Part shown: positions 33,349-41,969 of the stretch, piece after piece | Layout of the letters: every line of letters starts with the position of its first letter | Position numbering within the stretch: position 1 is the first letter of the stretch | From: Luteipulveratus flavus | GTDB lineage: Bacteria > Actinomycetota > Actinomycetes > Actinomycetales > Dermatophilaceae | Direction: 5' to 3' (one strand) | DNA length: 64,000 nucleotides | Assembly (NCBI RefSeq): GCF_029080175.1 | Contig: NZ_JARFJC010000022.1 | Program-made: the position numbers and the translations under genes | Notes under the pieces: model-generated | Database searches by the model: none | The model's input: the letters and a program-made list of their open reading frames with translations, nothing else | What the model was told of the DNA's origin: nothing

Positions 33349-34557
33349 ATGATGGATGAGCGCCTCCAGGAGGCGACCCGTAGCCCTGCCCACACCGAGG
33401 ACATGAGCGCCCAGTCCGTAGGAACCCTCTCGACCGGAACCCCTCAGGAGGAGGTCACGGCCGGCACCCGCACGGTCGGTGTCGAGGAAGAGTTCCTGCT
33501 GGTCGACCCGCACACCGGTCGGACGGTGCCCATCGCGTCCGCGCTGCTGCAGTCGGGCACCGGTCCGGACACCGAGGACGAGCACGTCGAGGCCGAGCTG
33601 CAGGAGCAGCAGCTGGAGACCCGCACCGATCCGCACGCCCGTCTCGCCGCGCTGCGGGAGGGCCTGATCGAGCGCCGGCTTCAGGCGGACGAGATCGCCC
33701 GGACCGCCGGCGCGCGCATCGTCGCGCTCGCGACCGCGCCGCTGCCCGTCACGCCGATCACGACGCCGGCCGCCCGCTACCAGCGGATGGCGCAGCGGTA
33801 CGGCCCGATCGAGCAGTCCCAGCTGAGCTGCGGCTGCCACGTGCACGTCGCCGTCGCCTCCGACGACGAGGCGGTCACCGCCATCGACCGCATCCGCGGG
33901 TGGCTCGCGCCGCTGGTCGCGCTGACCTCCAACTCCCCGTTCTACGGCGGCGAGGACACCTCGTACGCCAGCTTCCGTACGCAGCTGTGGTCCCGCTGGC
34001 CCTCGACCGGGCCGATCGAGGTGGTGCACACCCCGAAGGCGTACGAGGAGCTGGTCACCCAGGTGCTCGCGACGGGCTCGGCGATGGACCGCGGGATGGT
34101 CTACTTCGACGCCCGGCTGTCCGAGTCGTACCCCACGGTCGAGGTCCGGGTCGCGGACGTGTGCCTCGACGTCGACGACGCCGTGCTGATGGCCGCGCTC
34201 GTCCGGGGCCTGGTCGACTCCGCGACCGCCGAGTGGGTCGACGACGAGCCGATCCCCGTCGCCGCCCACGTCCTGCGCGGTGCCGGGTGGCGGGCCTCCC
34301 GGTTCGGGCTGTCCGAGGAGCTCTACCACCCGGTGGAGGGGCGCTCGCTGCCCGCGAGCGAGGTCGTCCACGACCTGTACTCCCGCATCCGGCCCGCGCT
34401 GGACCGGTACGGCGACGCCGACTGGGTCGGGCAGCGCCTCGAGCACCTGCTGCGCGACGGCAACGGCGCCGACCACCAGCGGACCGTGTACGGGCGCACC
34501 GGCTCGCTCGAGGCCGTCGTCGCGGACGCCGTCGAGGTCACGACCCGCCAGCCGTAG
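33349..34557 (+). CDS. Carboxylate-amine ligase, YbdK-type glutamate-cysteine ligase 2
   Basis: 402-residue ATP-grasp-like ligase of the GCS2/YbdK family, joining glutamate to an amine such as cysteine. The family opening TRTVGVEEEFLLVDPHTGR is at about residue 41; SQLSCGCHVHVAV and SNSPFYGGEDTSYASFRTQLW are the substrate and metal-site blocks, and FDARLSESYPTVEVRVADV is conserved. A GGGTAG at 33334-33339 lies 9 nt before the ATG at 33349, which supports this start over Met at 33403, though the -35 is poor. Actinobacteria use mycothiol, so the physiological product is uncertain. Confidence 0.9.
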   Translation: MMDERLQEATRSPAHTEDMSAQSVGTLSTGTPQEEVTAGTRTVGVEEEFLLVDPHTGRTVPIASALLQSGTGPDTEDEHVEAELQEQQLETRTDPHARLAALREGLIERRLQADEIARTAGARIVALATAPLPVTPITTPAARYQRMAQRYGPIEQSQLSCGCHVHVAVASDDEAVTAIDRIRGWLAPLVALTSNSPFYGGEDTSYASFRTQLWSRWPSTGPIEVVHTPKAYEELVTQVLATGSAMDRGMVYFDARLSESYPTVEVRVADVCLDVDDAVLMAALVRGLVDSATAEWVDDEPIPVAAHVLRGAGWRASRFGLSEELYHPVEGRSLPASEVVHDLYSRIRPALDRYGDADWVGQRLEHLLRDGNGADHQRTVYGRTGSLEAVVADAVEVTTRQP

Positions 34558-34568
34558 TCTCCCCTTCC

Positions 34569-34620
34569 GCGAATCCCGTCTGTTCGGCCCTCCATGGACG
34601 GCCGAACAGACGGGATTCGC
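34569..34620. terminator. Long perfect hairpin after the carboxylate-amine ligase gene
   Basis: A perfect 21-bp stem (34569-34589 with 34600-34620) and 10-nt loop starts 12 nt after the stop. The length is more than a terminator needs; it may also be a dispersed palindromic repeat. Confidence 0.8.
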
Positions 34621-34648
34621 TGTCGGTGGGGGCCATCGGGGTCGGCCG

Positions 34649-34674
34649 GGTTGGAGCGGGCAGCGCGTGGGTAG
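34649..34674 (+). promoter_or_regulatory. SigB-type promoter of the 121-residue protein
   Basis: GGTT (34649-34652), 16-nt spacer, GGGTAG (34669-34674), 56 nt before the ATG. Confidence 0.55.
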
Positions 34675-34729
34675 GGCAGCACAGAGCCGTTGCGAGCGGC
34701 GCCCGCACCCCTGTGACCGAGGAGCTGTC

Positions 34730-35095
34730 ATGACCGTCACCAGGTTCCAGGACCTTCCGCTGGCCGACCGGGACCGCGAGTGGGACGGCGACGCCGCCGA
34801 GAAGCGCGTCCGCGCGTGGGCCGACGCCGAGGACGGACCCACGGCGAGGTACCGCGACGCCCACGTCTGGTACGACGGCGACCACCCGGACAACTTCACC
34901 GCGTACAAGCTGCTGATCGCCGACGTGGTCGACGGCCGGCTGCAGGCGGTCCCGCACGGGATCATGGCCGCCGCCGGAGTCGTCCAGGGCGCGCGGGGCG
35001 GGGTCGACATCCCGGCGGGCGACGCCGACCGCGTGCGCAACCACCTGCGCCGCTACTACGAGAAGATGCACGACGACGCCCCATGGGAGGACTGA
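34730..35095 (+). CDS. Conserved hypothetical protein with phage-protease-like C-terminal domain
   Basis: 121-residue soluble protein: DLPLADRDREWDGDAAEKRV, then HVWYDGDHPDNFTAYKLLIADVVDG and VQGARGGVDIP, RVRNHLRRYYEKM. This pattern is also seen as a module beside HK97-type prohead proteases, so the gene may be a domesticated phage module (inference from memory of the family). Shine-Dalgarno GAGGAG is 6 nt before the ATG; GGTT/GGGTAG promoter upstream. Function unknown. Confidence 0.82.
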   Translation: MTVTRFQDLPLADRDREWDGDAAEKRVRAWADAEDGPTARYRDAHVWYDGDHPDNFTAYKLLIADVVDGRLQAVPHGIMAAAGVVQGARGGVDIPAGDADRVRNHLRRYYEKMHDDAPWED

Positions 35096-35221
35096 CACCT
35101 TCCGCCGCCCGGACTGCCCCCGCGATGATCGTGTGTCGGCACCGATCCACCGGGTACCCCTGTCGAACCGAGGCGCTAGTCGAAGGCCGCCGCCACGACC
35201 CGGTCCGGAGGTGGACGCCCC

Positions 35222-36913
35222 GTGGTGAACCGTTCCCAGGCGAGCGTCCCGGACGCCGTCGTCATCGGCGCCGGACCCAACGGTCTCGTCGCCGCCAACG
35301 CCCTCGCCGACGCGGGCTGGACCGTCGTCCTGCTGGAACGCAACGACGAGCCGGGTGGTGCCGTCCGCAGCGGCGAGGTCGCGGCCCCCGGGTTCGTCAG
35401 CGACCTGTTCAGCGCCTTCTACCCGCTCGCGGCGGCCAGTCCGGTCATGCGCGACCTGCAGCTGCAGGACCACGGGCTGCACTGGGTGCACGCCCCGGCC
35501 GTCGTGGGCCACGCCACCCCGGACGGGGGCGCGGCGGTCCTGGAGCGTTCGCCCGAGGACACTGCGGCCGGGCTGGAGGCCCAGGCCGCAGGCGACGGTG
35601 AGGCGTGGCTGGCGATGTACCGGCACTGGTGCGCCGTGCGCGACCCCTTGCTCCAGGCGCTGTTCACTCCGTTCCCGCCGGTCCGGGCGGCGCTGCGACT
35701 CGCGCGCCGGCAGCGGACGGCCGGTCTGGTCGAGCTGGCCCGGCTGGCGGCGGTGCCCGTCCGGCGGCTCGGGTACGAACGCTTCACCGGGCCCGGTGGA
35801 CGGCTGCTGCTGACCGGCAACGCCATGCACAGCGACGTGCCACCCGACGGCGCCGGCAGCGGGTTCTTCGGCTGGCTGCTGGCGATGCTGGGCCAGGACG
35901 TCGGCTTCCCCGTCCCGCGCGGCGGTGCCGGTGAGCTGTCGGGCGCGATGGCGCGTCGGGCCGCCTCCGTCGGCGTCGAGATCCGTACAGGCACCGCCGT
36001 CCAAGAGGTCCTGGTCGAGGGCGGTCGGGCCGTCGGCGTACGCCTCACGGACGGAACGACGGTCCGGGCCCGGCGCGGGGTGCTCGCCGACGTTCCCGCC
36101 CCGCTGCTGTACGAGCAGATGCTTCCGGCGGACGTCGTGCCGCCGAAGGTGCGCGCGGATCTGGACCGCTTCGAGTGGGACTCCGGCACGCTGAAGGTCA
36201 ACTGGGCCCTCGACGGCCCGGTTCCCTGGGCTGCGCCCGGCCTGGACCGCGCGGGCACCGTCCATCTCGGGGTCGACGAGGACGGTCTGCTGGAGGTCGC
36301 GAAGGACCTCGCGCTGCGCCGTGCCCCTGCGCGGCCGTTCTTGTTGCTGGGCCAGATGACGACGGCGGACCCGACGCGTTCGCCGGCGGGCACCGAGTCG
36401 ACGTGGGCGTACACCCACCTGCCGGTCGCCAGCGACTGGAGCCAGGAGGCGATCGCCGAGCAGGTCGGCCGGATGCGGCACGCGGTCGAGGAGGTCGCGC
36501 CGGGGTTCGGAGCACGCATCGTCGGTGAGTACGTGCAGTCGCCGGACCAGCTGCAGGACTGGAACCCCAGCCTCGTCGGCGGCTCGATCAACGCGGGGAC
36601 CTCCGCGATCCATCAGCAGCTGTTCCTGCGGCCCACCCCCGGGCTCGGTCGCGCTGAGACGCCGGTGGAGGGGCTCTACCTCGCCGGCGCGTCTGCGCAC
36701 CCGGGCGGTGGCGTGCACGGGACGTGCGGGTGGAACGCCGCACGGGCCGCGCTCACCGCGCACGGTCGCCTCGGGTTGGTCAAACGGGCGCTCGTTCGCA
36801 CGGCGTGGGAGCGGCTGCTGCACGAAACCGGCGGTCGGACCGGCCCGGTACCGCTGTCCGCCCGACCGACGGCCGACCACCTGGCAACCTCGAGAGCAGG
36901 GATCGATGACTGA
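35222..36913 (+). CDS. Phytoene-desaturase-like FAD oxidoreductase
   Basis: 563-residue flavoprotein of the CrtI/amine-oxidase group: VVIGAGPNGLVAANALADAG and LERNDEPGGAVRSGE at the N-terminus and GLYLAGASAHPGGGVHGTCGWNAAR at the C-terminus. Members include carotenoid desaturases and retinol saturase-like enzymes; the substrate is unknown. The GTG at 35222 follows GGAGGTGG by 7 nt. A weaker GTGT/15 nt/GGGTAC promoter lies at 35133-35157. Its stop overlaps the SDR start by 8 nt, so the two enzymes are coupled. Confidence 0.9.
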   Translation: MVNRSQASVPDAVVIGAGPNGLVAANALADAGWTVVLLERNDEPGGAVRSGEVAAPGFVSDLFSAFYPLAAASPVMRDLQLQDHGLHWVHAPAVVGHATPDGGAAVLERSPEDTAAGLEAQAAGDGEAWLAMYRHWCAVRDPLLQALFTPFPPVRAALRLARRQRTAGLVELARLAAVPVRRLGYERFTGPGGRLLLTGNAMHSDVPPDGAGSGFFGWLLAMLGQDVGFPVPRGGAGELSGAMARRAASVGVEIRTGTAVQEVLVEGGRAVGVRLTDGTTVRARRGVLADVPAPLLYEQMLPADVVPPKVRADLDRFEWDSGTLKVNWALDGPVPWAAPGLDRAGTVHLGVDEDGLLEVAKDLALRRAPARPFLLLGQMTTADPTRSPAGTESTWAYTHLPVASDWSQEAIAEQVGRMRHAVEEVAPGFGARIVGEYVQSPDQLQDWNPSLVGGSINAGTSAIHQQLFLRPTPGLGRAETPVEGLYLAGASAHPGGGVHGTCGWNAARAALTAHGRLGLVKRALVRTAWERLLHETGGRTGPVPLSARPTADHLATSRAGIDD

Positions 36914-38303
36914 CGCACAGCACACAGCACGGCCAGTGGCGCTGGTGACCGGCGCCTCCAGCGGGATCGGCCTGGCAACCGCCCTCCGGCTCGCGGCACG
37001 CGGCTCGACGGTGGTGCTGGTCGGTCGTAGCGAGGAGACGCTGGTCCAGGCTCGGCGCGCCTGCGAGCTGGTCGGCGGTACGGCCGTGGTCGCGGTCGCC
37101 GACGTCCGGGACACCGACGCGCTGCACGCGGCGTTCGACACCGCGGCCTCGCTCGGACGGCTGGAGACCGTCGTCCACTGCGCGGGCGTCCTCGCGTACG
37201 GCCGGTTCGAGGACGTGCCGCCGGAGGTCTTCGAGGCCGTGCTCGACACCACGCTCGTCGGGGCGACGCGGGTCTGCCGTGAGGCGGTGCGGCGCTTCCG
37301 CGCGGCCGAGGGCGGCAGCGTCGTCCTCGTCGGCTCGCTGCTCGGGAAGGCGACGGCACCCGGGATGATCTCCTACACCACCGCCAAGTGGGGGATGCAC
37401 GGTTTCGTGCGCACCCTGCAGCAGGAGAACCGGGACCGTCCCGACGTGCGGATCTCGCTGATCTCACCCGGGGGTGTCGACACGCCGATCTACCAGCTGG
37501 CCGGCACCTACCTGGGGCGGCACGGTCAGGCGCCACCTCCCGTGGCGGGCGCGAACCGCGTGGCCGAGGCCATCCTGAGGGCGCTGGACCGGCCCCGGCG
37601 CGACCTCGACGTGGGCGTGGCCAACAAGGTCATCGTGCTCGGCTTCCGCACGATGCCTGGGTTGTACGACCTGCTCGTCGGTCCGCTGCTGAGCCGGCTG
37701 GCTCTGCAGCCGGGCAGCGGCGTGCCAGCGGGTTCCGGCAACGTCCTCCAACCCCGGCCGGCGGACGAGATCCGGGCCGGCCGCTCGCTGCTGCTCGGTA
37801 CCGACGACCGCAACTCCGAAGGAGACGTCATGAGCTCGAACGGCACGTCCGAGGGATGGCGGCTGCACCGCACGGTGGCTGCCCCGACCGACCGGGTGTG
37901 GGAGGTCCTCGCCGACGGATGGAGCTACGCCACCTGGGTGGTCGGCACGGCGCGCATCCGCGCGGTGGACCAGGCGTGGCCCGCACCCGGCAGCCGCATC
38001 CACCACTCCGCCGGCGTCTGGCCGGTGCTCCTGTCCGACACGACCGTGGTGGAGGAGTGCGAGCCCGGACGGCGGCTGGTGCTCACGGCGCGCGGCTGGC
38101 CGGCGGGGGAGGCGCGCGTCCGGCTGACGCTGGAGCCCGACGGCGAGCACGCCTGCACCGTCACGATCCAGGAGGACGTGGTGTCCGGCCCGAGCCGCGT
38201 TCTCCCGAAGGTGCTGCGGCAGAGCGGGATCGCCCCGCGCAACACCGAGACGCTGCGCCGGCTGGCCCTGCTCGCCGAGCGGCGCGCCGACGCCGACGAG
38301 TAG
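36906..38303 (+). CDS. SDR-SRPBCC fusion protein
   Basis: 465-residue open frame made of two families. Residues 1-300 are a classical short-chain dehydrogenase with VTGASSGIGLATALRLA (NADP-binding), VVHCAGVLAYG, and the catalytic Ser-Tyr-Lys in VGSLLGKATAPGMISYTTAKWG. Residues 309-465 are a SRPBCC lipid- or polyketide-binding domain (WRLHRTVAAPTDRVWEVLADG). Between them no stop intervenes. The ATG at 37830 is preceded by GAAGGAG, 6-7 nt away, so the second domain may also be made as a separate 157-residue protein. Coupled to the preceding CrtI-like gene. Confidence 0.88.
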   Translation: MTDAQHTARPVALVTGASSGIGLATALRLAARGSTVVLVGRSEETLVQARRACELVGGTAVVAVADVRDTDALHAAFDTAASLGRLETVVHCAGVLAYGRFEDVPPEVFEAVLDTTLVGATRVCREAVRRFRAAEGGSVVLVGSLLGKATAPGMISYTTAKWGMHGFVRTLQQENRDRPDVRISLISPGGVDTPIYQLAGTYLGRHGQAPPPVAGANRVAEAILRALDRPRRDLDVGVANKVIVLGFRTMPGLYDLLVGPLLSRLALQPGSGVPAGSGNVLQPRPADEIRAGRSLLLGTDDRNSEGDVMSSNGTSEGWRLHRTVAAPTDRVWEVLADGWSYATWVVGTARIRAVDQAWPAPGSRIHHSAGVWPVLLSDTTVVEECEPGRRLVLTARGWPAGEARVRLTLEPDGEHACTVTIQEDVVSGPSRVLPKVLRQSGIAPRNTETLRRLALLAERRADADE

Positions 38304-38313
38304 CCGAGGGCGT

Positions 38314-38444
38314 CATCGAGACCCGGTGACGCGCGGGGAGGTCTCCCTGCGGGTCACGGGGTCTCGATACGGGCATCACTTCGTTCGCCCTACTCGACCG
38401 GCGTGGGGGCGTTGGCCCTGCTCGACCGGCGTGGGGGCGTTGGC
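38314..38444. repeat. REP-like palindromic element plus 28-nt tandem duplication
   Basis: An inverted repeat (about 38314-38330 with 38352-38369) is followed by a TCTCGATACGGG...CCCTACTCGACCGG element with an inner hairpin, and then two 24-nt identical units (38393-38416 and 38421-38444, period 28). The TCTCGATACGG...CCTACTCGACC core recurs at 60686-60731. It fills the gap between the SDR-SRPBCC gene and the mini-sigma gene. Confidence 0.75.
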
Positions 38445-38445
38445 T

Positions 38446-38817
38446 CTAGTCGGTGGGCGGTCGGGACGGGACGGCGCTGACCTCGCTCGCTTCCGGGGGC
38501 GGTGTCGGATCCTGGTCGTGCTCGCCGCGGGGGCAGCGCTGGAGGAGGGCGACGATCGTCGCGGTGGCGTAGGCGGTGAAGCCGTCGGGGTCGCCCGGCC
38601 GGTAGCGGCGTACGGCCAGCACGAGGCCGAGCACCGCGGCATCCCGCAGCTGCTCGCGATCGGCGCCCTCGTCGAACCCGTCGGCCAGGCTCAGGGCCAG
38701 CGGTCGGTGCAGCTGGACGACCCGGTCACGCACCCGCGCGGCCACGGCCGGCGACTGCCTCGCGGCGTGCCGCAGCAGCTGCTCGGCATCGGTGAGAAGG
38801 GATGCTTGCGTGCTCAT
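38446..38817 (-). CDS. Truncated sigma factor: stand-alone region 2 fragment
   Basis: 123-residue protein that matches region 1.2-2.3 of the SigB-family sigma factors elsewhere in this window: RDRVVQLHRPLALSLADGF, then AAVLGLVLAVRRYRPGDPDG, FTAYATATI. Compare VALLGLVLAVRRYRPGAGPG in the 55980 gene. Just where sigma factors continue into region 2.4 (KRHFRDHGW), this protein turns to VALLQRCPRGEHDQDPTPPP and ends; regions 3 and 4 are missing. It could bind core polymerase or an anti-sigma factor without recognising DNA. ATG 38817 has GGAGAGG about 10 nt upstream. The stop is 2 nt from the tandem repeat. Confidence 0.8.
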   Translation of the reverse strand: MSTQASLLTDAEQLLRHAARQSPAVAARVRDRVVQLHRPLALSLADGFDEGADREQLRDAAVLGLVLAVRRYRPGDPDGFTAYATATIVALLQRCPRGEHDQDPTPPPEASEVSAVPSRPPTD

Positions 38818-38939
38818 CGGCGATGACCTCTCCGGACCTGCGCAAGAGAAGGACCAGCCGCTGATTCGAGCTGGAGGATGCCGGGACAGCATATCCGCGC
38901 GGGTCGATCTGCGCGCCCGTACGCGAGGTGGTGGGTCCG

Positions 38940-39431
38940 TCAGACCGTGCGGCTCCTCGCGGTGAGCACCGCCTGGGCGCGGAAGCGGTTGTACCGCTGG
39001 ATCGCGATGAACGGCACGTTCACACCGACCCCGTACGCGACGAGCAGGGCGGTCGCCAGCGGCGGGTTCCACAGCGCGAAGAGCGGACCGCAGGCCATCG
39101 CCCACCAGTGCGTCAGCTCCGCCCGACGCGTCTCACGGACGAACAGCGCCAGCCCACCACCGTCGGACACGGGCAGCCGCGCCTTGCTGACGCCGCCGGA
39201 GAAGAGGTCGCCGGCCTCGGGGAGCCGGTCCTTCCACCGGTCGATCCGCAGGCGCCGCCGGTACCAGCGGCCGCCGTCCTCGAACCACTTCGCCCGCAGC
39301 AGCGGTCCGTCCCGCCTGAGGCGTCGCTCGTCCAGCCGGTGCGCGAGGTAACCCGTCCCGGCGTGGAAGGCGCCCCAGGCGATCACGTCGACCACGACGG
39401 TGAGCGGCAGCGGCATCACCGGCTCGAGCAA
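38940..39431 (-). CDS. CrtO-like glycosyl-carotenoid acyltransferase
   Basis: 163-residue integral membrane protein related to glycosyl-4,4'-diaponeurosporenoate acyltransferase, the last step of staphyloxanthin synthesis, which adds a fatty acid to the sugar of a carotenoid. It has hydrophobic ends (VVVDVIAWGAFHAGTGYLAH; LATALLVAYGVGVNVPFIAI), the block FEDGGRWYRRRLRIDRWKDRLPE and THWWAMACGPLFALWNPP. TTG at 39431 has AAGGA 8 nt upstream; ATG 39416 is an alternative. Last gene of the carotenoid operon. Confidence 0.85.
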   Translation of the reverse strand: MLEPVMPLPLTVVVDVIAWGAFHAGTGYLAHRLDERRLRRDGPLLRAKWFEDGGRWYRRRLRIDRWKDRLPEAGDLFSGGVSKARLPVSDGGGLALFVRETRRAELTHWWAMACGPLFALWNPPLATALLVAYGVGVNVPFIAIQRYNRFRAQAVLTARSRTV

Positions 39432-39432
39432 C

Positions 39433-40587
39433 TCAGGCGTCCTTCGTGCTCGCAGGACTCCGGGTCAGCCCGACGTCACGGCCCCGCCAGCGCACCGACC
39501 GCCGCAGGTACGTGAGCACCAGCGAGCGCGCGAACAGCAGCCCGAAGGCGAGCAGCGGGACCGGGAAGACCGCCCAGGTCCACCACCGGAAGGAACCGAT
39601 CCGGTGCAGGAACCACCGCAGCTGCAGCGCCGCGCCGAGCCAGGCGAGCAGCCACACCACCAGCGACCCCGAGGACAGCGGAACCGGACTTCCGGCGACG
39701 GCTCCGGCGACCGACAGCAGCGCCCCGACCGCCACGGCGAAGTGCGCGGCGACCCAGACCGCCGCGGCCACCGCCGGACCGGTCGCCGCCTGGCTCGCGC
39801 CGGAGGCGATGTTCTTCGTCCACCCCTCGGCCAGCTGCCGGGGGCCGCCCGGGTACATCCGCATCCGCACGAGGTCGCCCCCCGCGAAGCAGCGGACGGG
39901 GAGACCGGCCTGCGCGTACGCGGCGGCCAGCCCGGCGTCGTCGAGGATGTTGGCGCGCGCCGCGGCGTGACCGCCGGCTCGTTCGTAGTCGGCGCGCGTG
40001 GTGAGCAGGCACGGGCCGAACGCCATCGGACGACGCCGCTCACGGTCGGAGAACGCGCCGCTGCCCATCAGCGACACGACGTTGAAGTAGGCGGACAGCT
40101 GCTCGTACGGCCGCTCGACCTGGTGGTACGGCTGCACCGACACCAGCCCGCCGCGGTCCTGGCGCAGCGCGAGCAGCCCGCCCAGCGCGTCAGGTGCGAG
40201 CACGGTGTCGGCGTCCAGGAACAGCAGGATCCGCCCGGTGGTGGCCTGCGCGCCGAGGTGGCAGGCGTGCGCCTTGCCGGTCCATCCGGCGGGCACCGCG
40301 GTGACCGGGAGGACCCTTGCTCCGCGCGCGCGGGCCACCTCGGCCGTGCCGTCGGACGACCCGTCGTCGACCACCACGACCTCGGCCACCGCTGACTCCA
40401 GTGTCGCGAGCGAGGTCAGCAGGGCGGGGAGCCGCGTCGCTTCGTCGCGGGCCGGGACCACGACCGACACCTCGCCGCCGCGGCCGCCCTCGGGTCCGCC
40501 CCGAGGGACGGGGCGCAGGCCGGCGAGCTGCCGGTGACCGAGCACGCCGGCGATCACCAGCAGGACCACCAGCAGCGCCGTACTCAC
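39433..40587 (-). CDS. Glycosyltransferase family 2, CrtQ-like
   Basis: 384-residue membrane-bound GT2. An N-terminal helix is followed by VSVVVPARDEATRLPALL, VVVVDDGSSDGT, and the metal-binding DADT in ILLFLDADTVLAP; GWTGKAHACHLGA is a CrtQ-type motif. Two to three C-terminal helices anchor it. In the staphyloxanthin pathway CrtQ glucosylates the carotenoid carboxylate. The GTG start at 40587 overlaps the P450 stop as GTGA. Confidence 0.92.
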   Translation of the reverse strand: MSTALLVVLLVIAGVLGHRQLAGLRPVPRGGPEGGRGGEVSVVVPARDEATRLPALLTSLATLESAVAEVVVVDDGSSDGTAEVARARGARVLPVTAVPAGWTGKAHACHLGAQATTGRILLFLDADTVLAPDALGGLLALRQDRGGLVSVQPYHQVERPYEQLSAYFNVVSLMGSGAFSDRERRRPMAFGPCLLTTRADYERAGGHAAARANILDDAGLAAAYAQAGLPVRCFAGGDLVRMRMYPGGPRQLAEGWTKNIASGASQAATGPAVAAAVWVAAHFAVAVGALLSVAGAVAGSPVPLSSGSLVVWLLAWLGAALQLRWFLHRIGSFRWWTWAVFPVPLLAFGLLFARSLVLTYLRRSVRWRGRDVGLTRSPASTKDA

Positions 40588-41969
40588 GGGTGGCGCCCAC
40601 CGAGCGGGGTGACGTGCAGGGGCATCCCGCCGCGCGGGTGGACCGCGATCAGCGCCTGCGGGATCGGCGGCGACCAGTCGCGCGGCAGGCCGATCCGGTA
40701 CGCCGTCAGCAGCCGACCGAGCACGATCGTCATCTCACCGAGGGCGAACTCACGCCCGATGCACAGCCGGGGGCCGGCGCCGAACGGCAGGTAGTCCGAC
40801 CGGGCGGCTGAGCGGTCCAGGAACCGCTCCGGCCGGAAGGCGTCCGGCTCGGGCCAGGCGTCGGCGCGGCGGTGCAGCAGCCAGGGGCTGATGATCGCGG
40901 TCGTGCCGGCCGGGACGTCGTGGCCGCTGAGGACGTCCGGCTGGTGGGAGCGGCGGGAGATCACCCAGGCCGGCGGGTACAGCCGCAGCGCCTCGTCGAC
41001 GACCGCGCGCGTCCAGGGCAGCCGTTGCGCGGTGCCGACCATCGGGACGGGCCCGGTGTGCGCGAGCGCCTCGGTCCGCAGCCGGTCCTGCGCGTCCTGG
41101 TCCTGGGCCAGCAGCATGAGCGACCAGGTCAGCGCGGCGGCCACCGTCTCGTGGCCGGCGATGACCATCGTGACCAGCTCGTCGCGGATCTCCTGGTCGC
41201 TCAGCCCGCTGTCGACCAGGAGCCCGAGCAGGTCGTCGCCGCCGGCTCCGTCGCGGCCGGCTCCGGTCGCCCGCCGCGTGGCGATCAGCTGCAGGCAGAG
41301 CGTGTCGAGCTCGCGCCGGGTCTGCACCAGGCGCCGGTTGAGCGGCGTGGGGATCCACTCCGGCACCGGCACGATGCCGCGGCCGAGGCGGACGACGAGG
41401 CGAGCCGCGGCGCTGGTCGCCTCGAGGAGGCGGTGCGCCTGGTCGGACAGGTCGGCGGAGAAGAGCGCGCGTCCGACGACGTCCAGCGCGACGCCGAGGG
41501 TCAGCCGCGCGACGTCGACCATGGCGCCGTGCGGCCACGGGACCTCCCAGCGGGCCAGCGCCTCGTCGGTCGCCTCGGCCACGTGGACGCCGACGCGGTC
41601 CAGGCGCTGGTGGTGGAAGGCGGGCGCGGCGAGTCGGCGGTGGTCGATCCAGCTCGGCTCGGAGGAGGCGAGCAGGCCCGGCCCGGTGACGCGGCCGAGA
41701 GCGGCGTACTGCACGGTGTCCTTGCCCCAGGTGCGCGCGGAGGTCTGCAGGACGCGGCGGACGTCGTCGGGGTCGGACAGCAGCAGCGCAGGCGGCCCAG
41801 GGACGGGGAAGGCGACGCGGTCACCGTACCGCTCGCGGGTGGCCGCGAGGTAGGACAGCGGGTCGGCGCGGATCGACCAGAAGCCCGTCGCCATGTCGCG
41901 CGGGGTGGGTCCAGGGATGCCGACGTCGATCGGCCGGCGCGTCCACGCCGGGGCGGTCAGCGAGCTCAT
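40584..41969 (-). CDS. Cytochrome P450 of the carotenoid operon
   Basis: 461-residue P450 with I-helix AGHET near residue 270, the E-x-x-R of VVDEALRLYPPAW, and the heme-thiolate Cys in FGAGPRLCIGREFA near residue 400. The style is that of soluble bacterial CYP hydroxylases. Within this operon it sits where CrtP (an FAD oxidase) acts in staphyloxanthin synthesis, so oxidation of the carotenoid end group is inferred. The ATG at 41969 overlaps the CrtI stop as ATGA. Confidence 0.93.
   Translation of the reverse strand: MSSLTAPAWTRRPIDVGIPGPTPRDMATGFWSIRADPLSYLAATRERYGDRVAFPVPGPPALLLSDPDDVRRVLQTSARTWGKDTVQYAALGRVTGPGLLASSEPSWIDHRRLAAPAFHHQRLDRVGVHVAEATDEALARWEVPWPHGAMVDVARLTLGVALDVVGRALFSADLSDQAHRLLEATSAAARLVVRLGRGIVPVPEWIPTPLNRRLVQTRRELDTLCLQLIATRRATGAGRDGAGGDDLLGLLVDSGLSDQEIRDELVTMVIAGHETVAAALTWSLMLLAQDQDAQDRLRTEALAHTGPVPMVGTAQRLPWTRAVVDEALRLYPPAWVISRRSHQPDVLSGHDVPAGTTAIISPWLLHRRADAWPEPDAFRPERFLDRSAARSDYLPFGAGPRLCIGREFALGEMTIVLGRLLTAYRIGLPRDWSPPIPQALIAVHPRGGMPLHVTPLGGRHP

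Noticed and set aside
38393..38444. Short direct repeats as a CRISPR start
   Set aside because: Only two units with a 4-nt gap; no spacer-like sequences and no cas genes in the window.
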